Assembly: GCA_964036315.1 (NCBI GenBank)
Contig: OZ038517.1
Span: 56,710,656 to 56,774,655, forward strand
Length of the DNA: 64,000 nt
Origin: Acanthosepion esculentum
Taxonomy: Eukaryota > Mollusca > Cephalopoda > Sepiida > Sepiidae
Direction: 5' to 3'
Shown here: piece after piece, positions 1-10,929 of the stretch
Position numbering within the stretch: the stretch's first letter is position 1
Layout: every line of letters begins with the position of its first letter
Program-made: the position numbers and the translations under genes
The notes under the pieces: model-generated
The model's input: the letters and a program-made list of their open reading frames with translations, nothing else
What the model was told of the DNA's origin: nothing
Databases searched by the model: none

Positions 1-71
1 CACTGAAGTCAACAGAGTGCACCGACAGTCTATTTCAAGTTTGCGTTCAAGCATAAAACAGATTCGGTTTT

Positions 72-74
<3 letters not shown>

Positions 75-114
<40 letters not shown>

Positions 115-155
115 TTATACATATATGTATGTGTATATATTTATATATGAATGAC

Positions 156-200
<45 letters not shown>
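75..200. repeat. (AT)n microsatellites
   Basis: Two AT dinucleotide runs (about 75-110 and 159-200) are separated by a short TATA/TGTA-rich spacer. They are simple repeats with no coding potential. Confidence 0.95.
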
Positions 201-202
<2 letters not shown>

Positions 203-394
203 CATAAGTTTGGTTAAAGACCAACTAAACTTGTTTTTTAAAGATTTTTAGTTAATTCATTTTTTGTTAATATTTCGAGCCATGTTCCTAATTCGACGAA
301 CATTTGAATATAAATTTCCCGATAGTTGAATAGTTTCGCCTTCCTAAGCCATTAGCAATGTATTTCTGTTGGTAATGTTGTGATTATATGCAAT

Positions 395-398
<4 letters not shown>

Positions 399-456
<58 letters not shown>
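399..456. repeat. (GT)n microsatellite
   Basis: An uninterrupted GT dinucleotide run of about 58 bases, the first of several long GT tracts in the window. Confidence 0.97.
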
Positions 457-457
<1 letters not shown>

Positions 458-2045
458 TCTAATGTCTACTGGTTTGTAACACACTTAACATCTCACGTTA
501 TATTTTTATAATTGTTGCGACGATAATTTAAAATGTCAATATCTGAGAAAACCGGTGTCTCGCCGCAGAGCAATGGTTAACTCGCCCATTTTACAGAGGC
601 TTACATCTCTAGTGAATCCAGTCCGTACTGAGTGACCCACATTTTGGGGTGTTGTACCATGTTAAGCTAAGTGCTGTGACTAATGCTCTAATGTTCAGTC
701 TTCACTGGGTTCTCTAGAGTTATGACCTTGTGTCAGCCTAAAGTAATCTGAGTTAATAACTGACAACAATTTATATGCCATCTTTTCTTCACCCAAATTA
801 CTTGGCGCTGGTAATCATGACAGAACAATCAGAACGCTATAATTCTTCTGGAGTGGACAGTAGACAAATTGGCGCCGATAGGGTCTTAACCATTCTATTT
901 TTAGGCCTCGCTTTCATCAATATTTTAATTTTCTCAACCGTTGATTAATTAAACGTTATGTCATTCACTTTCTGCTGAGTTAATCAGTTCTGGGCTGGGG
1001 GTACAATGACACGTTGAAGCTTGTGCTCAATACAGGGATTCTAGTAGTCGGGTTTTCTTGACAGGGTCATTACGTACGTAATAGCCAGGTAAGAGGCTTT
1101 TATTGACTTGTATATCGACGTAAAGGAATGTAATCAGTGCCTATTTATGTTTATGAGATAACTCAAAAAAGGGTTGACAAAGCTTCATAGTTTTTATTGG
1201 CTAACATTGAGAAGTGGTGAGAATTTAAAATGTAAATTTTTTTTCTAAATCAACAGCATTCAGACTAGATTTTTATAATCAGCTGTTTTGGAAAATGTTA
1301 GAGATTTGAGTCCTTTTGCACAAAGACGTGGCTAGCATGATTATCGTCGCAAGTCATTGAATAGCTGATGAAAATAAATCTATCCTACCATCGCAACGTA
1401 AAAATTACTATACACACAGTTTAGTAACATTTTTGTGAAAGGAAAGCAGGGAAGATCATGTGTATATACTTGAGAACAAAACTCTTTTTTCTACACATTC
1501 ACAAAAGCTAATATTAAATCGTAGTCTCTTCATGCAGCGAGTGAATATATATCTGAAGATACAGAAAAGAAAAGTGAAATGAGATCTTACTGGATCTTTG
1601 TGTTGCCCCGGCATAAAAGGCGAGGGGAAACTAGATATGAAATAAACATGATATCTCTCTGATGATTTGGCTCCAATTGGCGTGGCGACTAACATTTCGC
1701 GCTTCTAGACGGACTGTTACATGACACATTACTTACATGTGCATAAATTAAATTATAACTAAGTCAAAGCAGCTAATTTGTAAGGCTACACTGGCTCAAA
1801 ATTGACTCAGCCCAATAAATAACCAGAGCATAAAGCATCTGGGACACCATAAAAATGTTTTTCCGAGTATCTGTTTATTAATTTAGCAACGGCCAGCTTA
1901 TCTTTAAAAGTCATCATCATGTTGGGTGCTGCTTCTGTTTATATACAGTAGCTTTTTAACTTAGCAACAAGCGATATTCCTGAGGATGGTTGTAAGTTCA
2001 AATATTCGGAAATGCGTAAAATATTCTACGTTATTCTTAACGCTT
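457..2045. other. Unassigned AT-rich sequence
   Basis: No reading frame here resembles a protein I recognise; the 79-codon minus frame at 1456-1695 has no recognisable motif. Bases 695-735 (phrase TCACTGGGTTCTC then GACCTTGTG) resemble stretches near 41765-41795 and 42786-42825, so part of it is probably an old dispersed repeat, perhaps a SINE tail. Confidence 0.4.
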
Positions 2046-2250
2046 TTATTTAAAGCCAGAAAATATTTTCAGATTTGACAGAATTTGGTGGGAGGGAGAT
2101 AATAATGGTTTAGCGATAAAAATCTTACTAATTAACCCATATCAAGGAGGGAAACGAGGTAATTCATTTCCCAAGGATATTTACACGTAAGTGAATATAA
2201 CGAACAGAATTGGAATTGGAAATCGGGTCTCCGATTAACAATTCCGAGCC
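2046..2250. repeat. Dispersed repeat shared with 23095-23240
   Basis: The block starting TTTAAAGCCAGAAAATA, continuing through TTACTAATTAA and CCCAAGGATA, then TACACGTAA, is matched in the same order and strand by 23095-23240, with about one quarter of bases changed. It is therefore a diverged interspersed repeat. The tRNA-like block at 2180-2285 overlaps its right edge, so the two may be one SINE. Confidence 0.55.
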
Positions 2251-2285
2251 ATTATCTATTAAACCACACGCCCATCCAAGCTTAC
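2180..2285 (-). repeat. tRNA-derived SINE head (tRNA-Asn-like)
   Basis: On the minus strand this reads like a decayed tRNA: a box-A-like GTGTGGTTTAATAGATAATGG, then a tRNA-Asn-like anticodon loop (TTGTTAATC), then a weak box-B region (CCCGATTTCCAATTCC). Acceptor pairing is lost, so it is not a functional tRNA. The shape is typical of invertebrate tRNA-derived SINEs. The assignment is by eye. Confidence 0.42.
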
Positions 2286-2392
2286 AACATCTGTTATCCC
2301 CCCAGAGATCACTCATCTGGCGACTAACCAGGCTCGACGATGCTTAATTTCGGTTATTATAAGCGAACCGGTGTTTCTACGCGATAAGTCTG

Positions 2393-2394
<2 letters not shown>

Positions 2395-2454
<60 letters not shown>
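2395..2454. repeat. (AT)n microsatellite
   Basis: A pure AT run of about 60 bases. Confidence 0.97.
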
Positions 2455-2457
<3 letters not shown>

Positions 2458-2555
2458 TAAAAGTGTCGAGAGACAGGTCCATCAACGAAACACTCTGGAG
2501 TCGGGATGGTGAAGGTAACATCAATCAGCTAAGTGACAAATTTTACTCACATTAA

Positions 2556-2558
<3 letters not shown>

Positions 2559-2619
<61 letters not shown>

Positions 2620-2760
2620 ATTTCGATCTTTATTGGGAGGCCAAATTTAATCTTCTGTTCATACACACACATGCACACACACACACACACACACACATAC
2701 ATATATATATGTATATATATAGAGAGCGAAAGATACAGAGAGAAAGAGACAGGGAGATAG
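2559..2760. repeat. Compound microsatellite (TA)n-(CA)n-(TA)n-(GA)n
   Basis: TA run 2559-2617, CA run about 2663-2698, short TA run to 2720, then an AGAGA-rich stretch to 2760. Open frames across it code only for Ile-Tyr, Thr-His or Val-Cys repeats and are artefacts. Confidence 0.93.
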
Positions 2761-2819
2761 TAGGTAGGGGAGATATAGCAATGATTCCATTGGCATGTAT
2801 GGGTGTGTGTGTGTGTGTT

Positions 2820-2985
2820 TTAAAGCAGCGCGCAAAGTACTTGATGCGCTTGAGCAAATGGAGGGTTTCGGAGAAATAACAAAAATACAAAACTTATTAA
2901 GAGCTACAAGGGACAGGAAGTTGTGGAGGACCATGATCGCCTATGTTCTCACGGGACACGGCACAGTAAAGAAGAAGAGTGAAAT
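2820..2985 (+). pseudogene. RTE-like LINE fragment, C-terminal end of the reverse transcriptase
   Basis: The plus frame contains LLRATRDRKLWRTMIAYVL followed by a GHGT-like end. This is the characteristic C-terminus of the RTE-like endonuclease-reverse transcriptase common in invertebrate genomes. Only the last 50-60 codons remain, so it is a 5'-truncated insertion. Three other copies of the same tail lie at 12750-13300, 49505-49885 and 54640-55010. Confidence 0.65.
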
Positions 2986-2999
2986 AATCCTATTCATGT

Positions 3000-3515
3000 T
3001 GATTACGAGAATCTCCTTGATTGTATTCCTGCATTGATATTGTTTTCCGTAGCAATGTTCCATCACCTAATGGTTCTCTTGTTTTTATTGTATTTGCATT
3101 ATAACTACAAGTAATTGGTATCTTAGCCACTTTGCTGGTTTTCAAAATAATATTTACAAGGCATAATAAGCCTTCAAGTTCAGGCAATTTAAAAAATGCA
3201 AACCCCTTGCAGATTCTTGGAAGAATTCGGGGACAAAATAAGGAAAGGTAAGATTGTAATTCTGTTTCCATTCAACATATTCTTCAACCTTGCCTCGATA
3301 AGTATAGCGGCAACAACTTGTAACTACATTTTCTGTTTTAAGCTGGTGTTGACGCAGATGTAGTAAAAGTTAGTAAAGAGGACCCGGAACATAACTTCTT
3401 AAAAACTGCAGGTGTTAAAATCATCGAACAATCAAAATCAAATGAAACGATAAATAATGATTGCTTGCAAAGAATTTGGTAAACATGTAGATATAACGAA
3501 AAATAGGTAAAAATG
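3000..3515. other. Unassigned flank left of the first Gypsy element
   Basis: AT-rich sequence with no recognised coding content. Because the target duplication of the Gypsy element ends at 3515, this sequence is outside the element and is older flanking DNA. Confidence 0.45.
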
Positions 3516-3549
3516 TGTTATGGGACCTTACCTATAACGACAGAGTGAA
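3516..3549 (+). repeat. Relic of the 5' LTR (first 34 bases)
   Basis: TGTTATGGGACCTTACC and the next 17 bases match the first 34 bases of the 3' LTR at 6170 with one substitution. The preceding AAATG is the target duplication. The breakpoint at 3549 joins LTR sequence to pol. Confidence 0.85.
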
Positions 3550-3559
3550 AAAAGGTGGC

Positions 3560-4451
3560 AAAAAATCGAACTAAAAGTATATGTACAACCCATTTTCAAG
3601 AAGAAAAGAAATGTACCTTTCGCATCATTAGAAAAAATAGACGGAGAGTTGGATAGACTCGTGAAAACCGGTATATTGACAAAGGTGGAATATAGTCAAT
3701 GGGCCGCACCTACGGTTTACGTGAAAAAGAAATCGGGTGAGATGAGCTGATTTCTCGACGGGACTGAATGCAGCGATTAAGGATTATCACTATCCTCTAC
3801 CTAGTCCAGAGGAAATTTTCACAAAGTTGAACGGAGGAAAATTTTTCTCAAAGACAGACTTGAGCGAAGCCTACCTACAAGTACCAGTAGATGAGGAAAG
3901 CTCGAGGTTGTTGCGAATAAACACACATAAAGGGTTATATAAGTTCCAGAGATTACCATTCGGGATCAAGGTCGCACCGGCGATATTTCAGCAAATAATA
4001 GACACTGCGCTAGGCGGACTGGATTTCACGATCGCATACCTTGATGACATCCTGATAAATAGCAAAAATATTAAACACTGGGAACACGTTCAAGAGGTTT
4101 TCAGGCAGATACAAAACTACGGTTTTAAGATAAAGGAAAATAAATGTGACTTCTTTATGAAGGAGATGAAATATCTGGGCCATATTATTGACGAAGAAGG
4201 AAGAAGACCAGACCCAGAAAGGGCCATGGCAATAAAAAAAAATGCCGGCTCCAAAGATTTTAGCCGAGTTACAAAGCTTCTTGGGCTTAGTAAATTATTA
4301 TCAAGAATATATTCCTAACATGCACAAATTACGCGCACCCCTAAACGAACTGTTGAAGAAGGAAAAAGTTTGGGAATGGTCAGATGAATGTCAGAAAACT
4401 TTCAACAAAATCATTAAGACTCTAACAGCAGATTTAATTTTAGCTTTATGA
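3560..4451 (+). pseudogene. Gypsy reverse transcriptase (decayed)
   Basis: This would copy the element RNA into DNA. The N-terminal part (3567-3750) gives a frame with WAAPTVYVKKKSGEM; a small deletion near 3750 then shifts the frame and removes the residues before the ADF-type motif. The frame from 3827 holds KTDLSEAYLQVPVDEESS (motif A with its Asp), the LPFG motif, and catalytic YLDD at residues 71-74 (4037-4048). After KYLGHIIDEEGRRPDPERA an A-run near 4230-4240 shifts the frame; the thumb/connection region (LAELQSFLGLVNYY) continues in another frame to 4451. The catalytic residues are intact but the gene cannot make one protein. Confidence 0.9.
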
Positions 4452-4830
4452 CCCAAAATTGGGAATAATAGTCGCGAGCGACGCGAGTGCCTATGGTGTT
4501 GGGGCATGTATAATTCATAAAATGCCGGATGGGACACTAAAACCCATCGCGCATGCGTCAAGAACGTTGCTACCTGCCGAATAAAATTACTCGTAAATCG
4601 AAATAGAAGTGCTGGGAATTATTTTTGCGGTTACGAGATTCCACAGATATATTTACGGTAGATTTTTCACCTTACGGACGGACCACAAGCCGTTATTGGA
4701 TCAAAGAAAGGTCTACCTGTCTACACTGCTAATAGATTGCTAAGATTGGGAACTATTTTATTAAACTATAACTTTAAATTGGAGTATCTTCCATCAAACA
4801 AAAATCGGGCATGCAGATGGTCTTTCGAGA
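4440..4830 (+). pseudogene. Gypsy RNase H domain (decayed)
   Basis: Translation after a frameshift near 4449 gives IVASDASAYGVGACI (first catalytic Asp), IAHASRTLLPAE followed by in-frame stops near 4580-4590, then [20 protein letters not shown] with the TDHKPLL motif near 4678. This is the RNase HI domain that removes template RNA in LTR elements. It lies between RT and integrase, as in Gypsy. Confidence 0.85.
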
Positions 4831-4859
4831 CTAATACCAAAGAAAACGGAGCCATTAGA

Positions 4860-6133
4860 AGATTCCGTAATTGCAGCTCTACGATATGAGGAAGATATAA
4901 GAACATCATTATGTAGTACAATTCGAAATCTCCTCGTCACATTACAGGAAATAAGAAACGAAGCAGTGAATGACGAATTTATAAAGGAAACGAAAACAAA
5001 AATTGCAGGAAAATATAAGCATGTATCAGACAGTTTTTCGTTATGTGATAATGTTCTGCTATATAATGAAAGATTAGTAACCCCGAAAAGGCTACAAAGG
5101 CGAATCCTCATTAATTTTAACATAGGCCACCCAGGAAAGAACAGGATGAAATCCTTAATGCGAAGTTACGTATATTAGCCAAACATGAATTAAAATATTA
5201 TACATATGGTGGACAAATTCAAGGGCTGTTCCTTAGTAGCCAAAGCACCGCCGATCACTCATAAGCCATGGCCTAAGACAGATCGACCGTGGTCGAGAAT
5301 CCATGTAAATTTCGCAGGTCCATTAGATGGTTTTTACTACTTGATTGTAGTAGACAGTTACAGCAAATGGCCAGAAGTATTTCGTTGTAAAAAACCTACT
5401 TCTGAGACTACAATAAATTGCCTTCACGAGCTGTTTGCTCGTTTCGGAGTGGTTGATTGTCTAGTCACCAATAATGGGACACAATTTACATGTGCGGATT
5501 TTCAAGAATTTTGTGAAATGTTTCAGGTGAAACACATCAAATCCCCGCCATATCACCCAAGATCAAACGGGCAAGCGGAGAGGTTTGTAGATACATTAAA
5601 AGAGCACTAAGGAAAGCTTATGACGTACCAACAGAAAAGGCTTTACAATAATTCTTGCAAGTGTATAGAATTACACCGAACAGTACTACGTCATCGGCAT
5701 TATCGCCGGCGGAAGTGATGTTCGCCCGAAAAATTAGATCGGTATTCAACAAATTACTGCCAAAACAGACAAAGCAATCACCCACCGCGTTTGTACCAAA
5801 AAGAAAATTTAACCCAGGGGAGAAAGTTTTTTTTAAATGTTCAAAAACAACACATCCTATTGGGAGCCAGGTACAATAGAGAAACGAATCGGGAACGTGA
5901 TTTACATAATTCAGGGTCCGAAGTTCTCGCATAAAAGGCACTTAAATCAGATCAGAAAGAGGCTGTTAGAGGATTCTAACGGTCTACCCCAGGAAGAGGA
6001 GAAAGTGATGGACACGATATTTGACACATTCAATATGCAAAGGCCTCAAGCAATTTCAAAACCGCGGAAATCAAGCAGAAAAAGAAAATTTACAGAACCT
6101 TTTATGATTAATCCGAAGAGGAAAACATATTAA
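4860..6133 (+). pseudogene. Gypsy integrase and C-terminal tail (catalytically dead)
   Basis: The zinc-binding region is partly visible (GHPGKNRMKSLMRSYVY, stop at 5176-5178, then KGCSLVAKAPP). The core (5206-5610) contains HVNFAGPL, VVDSYSKWPEV, FGVVDCLVTNNGTQFT and HPRSNGQAERFVDT. In related elements the first two catalytic positions are Asp (IDFAGP and S/TDNGTQ); both are Asn here (AAT codons), while the Glu in QAERF is kept. Further frames (5655-5879, 5837-6133) carry the SPAEVMFARK and EPGTIEKRIGNVIY segments and a basic tail. At least two frameshifts separate these pieces. Confidence 0.88.
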
Positions 6134-6169
6134 AGACCCCTGCGAGGTAAAAGCTTTGGGGTGGGGGGG

Positions 6170-6391
6170 TGTTATGGGACTTTACCTATAACGACAGAGT
6201 GAACTCTTCCTGACACTATGAATATTGCGCCTCTCAAGAGAGAGGGAAGAGACGAATCGAGTAGAGCCAATAGTAGTTCACTCCAAACCAGACTTTCACA
6301 TCTTGTATTATTATTCTGTGTAATATATCTTTGTTATTTCTACTCTTGTGTTCGTGTTGTTCTTCGTTGGTCCTAACCTTGGACCATAACA
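6170..6391 (+). repeat. 3' LTR of the Gypsy element, with polypurine tract
   Basis: The LTR is 222 bp and begins TGTTATGG and ends CCATAACA, a perfect 8-bp terminal inverted repeat. A purine tract (GGGGTGGGGGGG, about 6158-6169) directly precedes it, as expected for plus-strand priming. AAATG follows at 6392-6396 and matches 3511-3515. ATTATTCTGTGTAATATATC-type AT-rich sequence inside may hold the promoter or poly(A) site, but I cannot place either firmly. Confidence 0.88.
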
Positions 6392-6396
6392 AAATG

Positions 6397-7039
6397 TAAT
6401 GCGGATCAAGAACATATAAGTGTGAATCGTGTGAAACGTGGAAATAAATAAAATAGCTTGAAAACAAACTCACAAGTACACAAAAATCAATAGAAGGAAC
6501 TCAGTTTAAGTGAGAACAGAGGTCAAATAGAAAGAAATAAACGGTGAATATGGAGGTGGTCGAAACACTGAGTAAAAGAAAAAGAACTAACGTTGACTCA
6601 TTGGATAACAAACGCAGTAACAAGAGACAATATAGAAGATGGAGAAATCAGACAAATCTGTTGGTAACAAGTGACAGCGAATATAACAGTAACTGTACTT
6701 TTATCCTGCAGTTTTTTAAGTAAACTTTCACCCAATACAAAGCACAAGAGCCACTCAAGGCAGACAGTTATTGAGTAAGAGGAGGAAGTAAGAGCAGATT
6801 ATGAGGATATGTAGGATAGATAACGGCTGACACTAGACTTGAAGAGGTTAAGATTGTAGTGATGAAATAAATATCCTCTCAAGGTCTGTTCTACAAAGTA
6901 AAGGTTCTGGGGAAGAAGCTGGAACTTCCTGCTTACTAATGGAAGACGAAGAGAATGACGATGATTCACCCCGGTGTACGTGGCATGACGTGTTATATCT
7001 GTAAAGGTCTGAACTAGTAGCCTTCACAGTTGAAAATAA
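6397..7039. other. Unassigned sequence between Gypsy element and LINE
   Basis: A short plus frame from 6550 (MEVVETLSKRKRTNVD) is basic and Ser/Asn-rich and runs about 55 codons, but it matches nothing I recognise. The rest is AT-rich with no visible motif. Confidence 0.35.
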
Positions 7040-8260
7040 TTTATCACCCCACGGCCACGTAAGTGCTTTTGTATCCTGCCAAGGCTGGAAAATTATTACT
7101 GGGCCGCTACAGGCCAGATATGACAGTGATAATCCAGTTTTGGTCTAATCCGACTTTTGTAAAGATAATGGCAGTAGGTGTCAGGTATTTTATGGAGGGG
7201 CACAAGGAACTGACCATTTTTCCAGTATGGATCGTATATATGAGTTCCACCTAAGATCTGGAGTGAACTTGAATCTCTATAGACGTTCAAGGGACGGATC
7301 CTCATAGAGAATACAACAGTTCATCATAACTGTAGAAAATTCAGGGTTTCCTTTGTAAAAATGGAGCATTAATAGCCAGGTTTTGGCGGTATTGGATGTT
7401 ACAAGTCAGAGTTTCTCCACTGAGCTGTTAAAGCTAGATCAGAAAAATGATCAGCTATCAGGCTTTTGACGGTATCCCCATAAAACGCAGTATCATCTGT
7501 ATAGCTATTTACTTAAGATATGAGAATGATCATGGACAGATCTTTAATATAATGCAGAAAGAGAGTAGAGCTAAGGAATGGTCCTTGGGGTACGCCGGCA
7601 TTGATCTCATGGGCTTCAGAACACTAGTCATTAACGATGACTTCTATGGACCTAACCGACAATAAATGAATTTATTCTGTACCAAAAATGCCATAACTGG
7701 AGAGTTTGTGTAGCGCGAATGTCATACCTTGTCAAAAGCCTTTGAGATTTGATTTTCCAGAACTCGCGGGAATCTAGGGGTTTTTTTTCAACTTTGCCTG
7801 GGACTGAATTCGCATAGTTCTAGAATTCTCTTGCAGTAATTGTAGACAGTTCTGCATGATGCAAGAAATCTGCTGTACCATTTCCTCAGATAAAGATGAT
7901 TGTAGTATTTACAGTGAGGTATGGCAGCAGCAAATTCAGGCGTGAACCAAATCTGACTATACGGTCTCTGCAATTACTTTTTAGTATAAAACTCTCCATG
8001 CCATTCGAAAATGCGGGGTTGAATCTTCTTGAAATTCTATTTTTGATGAATGCTCAGAGAGAGAGAGAGAGAGTAACCTACAGAATGTAACATCTGGACG
8101 CCATCCTAGTCAGCTTTCGAGTATCGAACGATATTCCCGTAAAATGAAACATCAGATGACGCTTTCGATTTGACATGAAACTTAACATTTACCATTGAAT
8201 AGTCAGAAGAGCCCAAAGGAGATAACACTTCAGTGGAACATTTGCCAGGACAGGAGGTGA
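7040..8260 (-). pseudogene. CR1/jockey-group LINE relic 1
   Basis: Minus-strand frames give, from high to low coordinates, IWFTPEFAAAIPHC (about 7900-7950, the N-terminal motif before RT), SKAFDKV near 7730 (RT motif A region), QGPFLSSTLFLHYIKDL (about 7530-7590, motif B), YTDDTAFYG (about 7465-7495, catalytic box with both Asp) and YKSRIRPKLDYHCHIWPVAAQ-like C-terminal sequence at 7096-7170. The jump from the N-terminal motif to motif A within about 170 bp shows a large internal deletion. Frameshifts and stops are frequent. Confidence 0.72.
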
Positions 8261-8269
8261 TAAAGAGGC

Positions 8270-9090
8270 CTAGGAGCCTTGCGTGATGCCGTTATATCGG
8301 GAACACGAGTAAGCTTATTAGTGTGAAATGGCTGATGATGATTTTATATACATTTGCGAACAATGAGGTATCGATTTATACATAAAAATGTGCATACTAA
8401 TGCACACACATTATATTACGTGTATGTAAAAGTTAACGGCATCGTTTTAAAAACTAGACTGAATATAAAGCCAATTTTCTTTTTAATAGAAAACACTGGA
8501 TAATTTTACATCCACTTAATATGCTTACAATCTTTAAAACATTTTCGACATGTAGATTTCAGTTTGTATGTATTTCATTGAAACATCCAATTTGATTTAG
8601 ACAAAAGTGAAAAATTATCGCTTTTAGTGTCAATAAAATGTTAATGGATACAAATTACAATATTAAAATTGAATTTAATTATGAAACATTTCACAACACA
8701 AAAAGGTCTCACTTGTCAAAAGTTTATGTAAAACAATACCATGATGTCTTTATTTGATTTTAAACAACAATCATTTCTCCTTAAACACGTGCAATATCGC
8801 TGCAGTGATTTTAAGAAACAGTATTTCCGGTGCTTTGCAAAAGAAAGGAACATTGAATTTCTAACCAAATTTAAATTAGGAAAATGAAATATTGTTGGGG
8901 TAGTGTTTCATTCATGGCGGAAAACCTATTTGTTTTATAGGGATTTTACTGTTAAAGAGAAGTGTCTTAAAACAATGCGATAAGTCAATAGTAATTTTTA
9001 ATAAAAGAATAATGCCTCTTAGAAGGATTTGAGATGAGATTTTGGGACATTGGTGAAATGTTACGAGGCTATCTATTTGACTATAAAACT
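8270..9090. other. Unassigned AT-rich sequence
   Basis: No recognisable gene, repeat boundary or RNA. Only short frames without motifs are present. Confidence 0.4.
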
Positions 9091-9104
9091 CATATATATA
9101 TATG

Positions 9105-9162
<58 letters not shown>
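9091..9162. repeat. (TA)n-(TG)n microsatellite
   Basis: A short TA/TGTA block followed by about 45 bases of TG. Confidence 0.95.
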
Positions 9163-9164
<2 letters not shown>

Positions 9165-9169
9165 CTTGT

Positions 9170-10140
9170 AGGATGTATAGTAGTATTTGGTGAGTCAAAG
9201 TGGAAGATCTTTTTAATCAAGGACGCGTTTCGCCGGAGAAAAGCTTGTTCTCTTTGGAGACATCAGTCCAACTAAAAGAAGAAAGATAAAACTGTGTTAG
9301 GAGGATGTCTTGGGATCTCTGAGGATAAGTTGGTTGACGTAAATCACATTAATTACTGTAGCTTATCACATTCTGGTTTGACACTAGAAGAGAATCTCTA
9401 TGTCTCTGCCCCTGTTTGTTTTATCCAGATCTGTATCAGAGACGTATGGTATTGTAGGATTTTATACTATTTTTTCTATACACATACATACATACTTTTA
9501 ACTGAAATCTATCCAGAACATAATCGTTGATAATACAAATATGATAGCCACGTCCACGTATAAAAAGGCTAAAAGTAATTGAAACATTATTATTAAAAAA
9601 GAAAAGACCAGCGATCAATAATATCAACTATGAACACGACCACCATGTTTGGAAAATTAAAAAACTCTAGATACATACATAAAACAATTCATACATTCAG
9701 TTAAAAGTAAAAATAAAATCATCTTTGATAATGGAGAAAAGTATGGCCGAAATCACTCGGACATGCAGAACAATTCAGACAATTTCTACATAATTTGTGT
9801 ACAGAAAAGAAGAAAATTATAAGAACACAAAAAAATTAAATGAAAAACGTAACCGCACTATTTAATGAAACTTGTATAAAAGTATATTTTAAAAATGTTG
9901 TGGTGAAAAATCTTACCTATTTATCTATGTACACATCATTATCTTTTGGGGGCTCGTCATTTCGCAGAGACCACAAGAATACAGAGAGCCTCAACATAGA
10001 AAATGTAGAAGGACAAAACTAAAATACAAGATATTGCATAATAGAAAGCAAAGGTAAATGAATAAAAGTAGTTAAATTGGAAATCAAAACTAGAGACATC
10101 GTAACTGAGCCATATAGAAGAAAGGAAATTTGAAGTTCAT
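9170..10140. other. Unassigned sequence
   Basis: AT-rich, with several short frames (for example 9294-9530 plus) that carry no motif. I see no transposon ends. Confidence 0.35.
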
Positions 10141-10143
10141 ACT

Positions 10144-10183
10144 AAATAAGTATAGATAAGTTTAAAATTATCTATACTTATTT
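10144..10183. repeat. Small perfect hairpin
   Basis: AAATAAGTATAGATAA at 10144-10159 is exactly reverse-complemented at 10168-10183 with an 8-base loop. It may be a tiny MITE-like footprint or a chance AT-rich hairpin. Confidence 0.7.
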
Positions 10184-10407
10184 AACGTCGATTGAATGAC
10201 ATGCCTACCGTCCGGTGCGGGATTATCCCATTGCCGTTTGTCTGTTGAGTTATTGATCCGTTCATCAAAGCATCCATCTGTTCGAGGAACATTCTGTTAA
10301 TTCCGTCCAGCTTTCAAGTGTTCAATGATCAATATCTTTATCATCTTCCTAAAACTGTCTTCATCGCCGCTCATTCGCGCTTTTTCAATAACACAACTCC
10401 TTGCTGC

Positions 10408-10507
<100 letters not shown>

Positions 10508-10675
10508 TTCCTGCTCTAGATACATGGTTACTACGTACTACAAGTCATTACTAGTGAATTTGTCTAATTGGGCACATAGCCTGAAGCACAAGTCAGAAAT
10601 ATATGTTGTCTTCCTCAATTTTTAAAACTCAACGATGACAGTACGAACATTTCGCCTCAAAGACTTTTTTATCTG

Positions 10676-10850
10676 TCAATTTATCATCTCTCTCTTTCCA
10701 TATTTTTCACTCTCAACCTCTCCCTCACTCTCACTTGCCTCTCTCTCTCTCTCTCCCACCTGACCTCTTCCCCTCTCTTTTTCGCTCTCACTACTTTGAT
10801 CTTGTTCACCGTAGTACATTCGAACAATTAATTTCTCGGTTTCCTTAACT
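10676..10850. repeat. Pyrimidine-rich (CT)n low-complexity tract
   Basis: CTCTCTC and CCTC blocks dominate; the minus frame across it is Arg/Glu/Ser-rich low complexity and not a credible gene. Confidence 0.8.
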
Positions 10851-10929
10851 AATGGCCTTTTGCCGAGCAATCTGAACAGGTTATGAGATTAGGGTACCGT
10901 GAGATCGGGGTATCGTCCCAAAGTTATTT

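Larger units (their letters stand above)
3511..6396 (+). mobile_element. Gypsy LTR retrotransposon, internally deleted, with AAATG target duplication
   Basis: The element runs from 3516 to 6391. AAATG occurs immediately before it (3511-3515) and immediately after it (6392-6396), a 5-bp target duplication as expected for Gypsy integration. The 3' LTR is complete (6170-6391). At the left only the first 34 bases of the LTR remain (3516-3549, one mismatch to 6170-6203) and they run directly into the start of the RT domain. One deletion therefore removed most of the 5' LTR, gag and protease after insertion. The remaining order is RT, RNase H, integrase and C-terminal tail, all with frameshifts or stops. 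The family resembles the K02A2.6-like Gypsy group of invertebrates. Confidence 0.88.
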
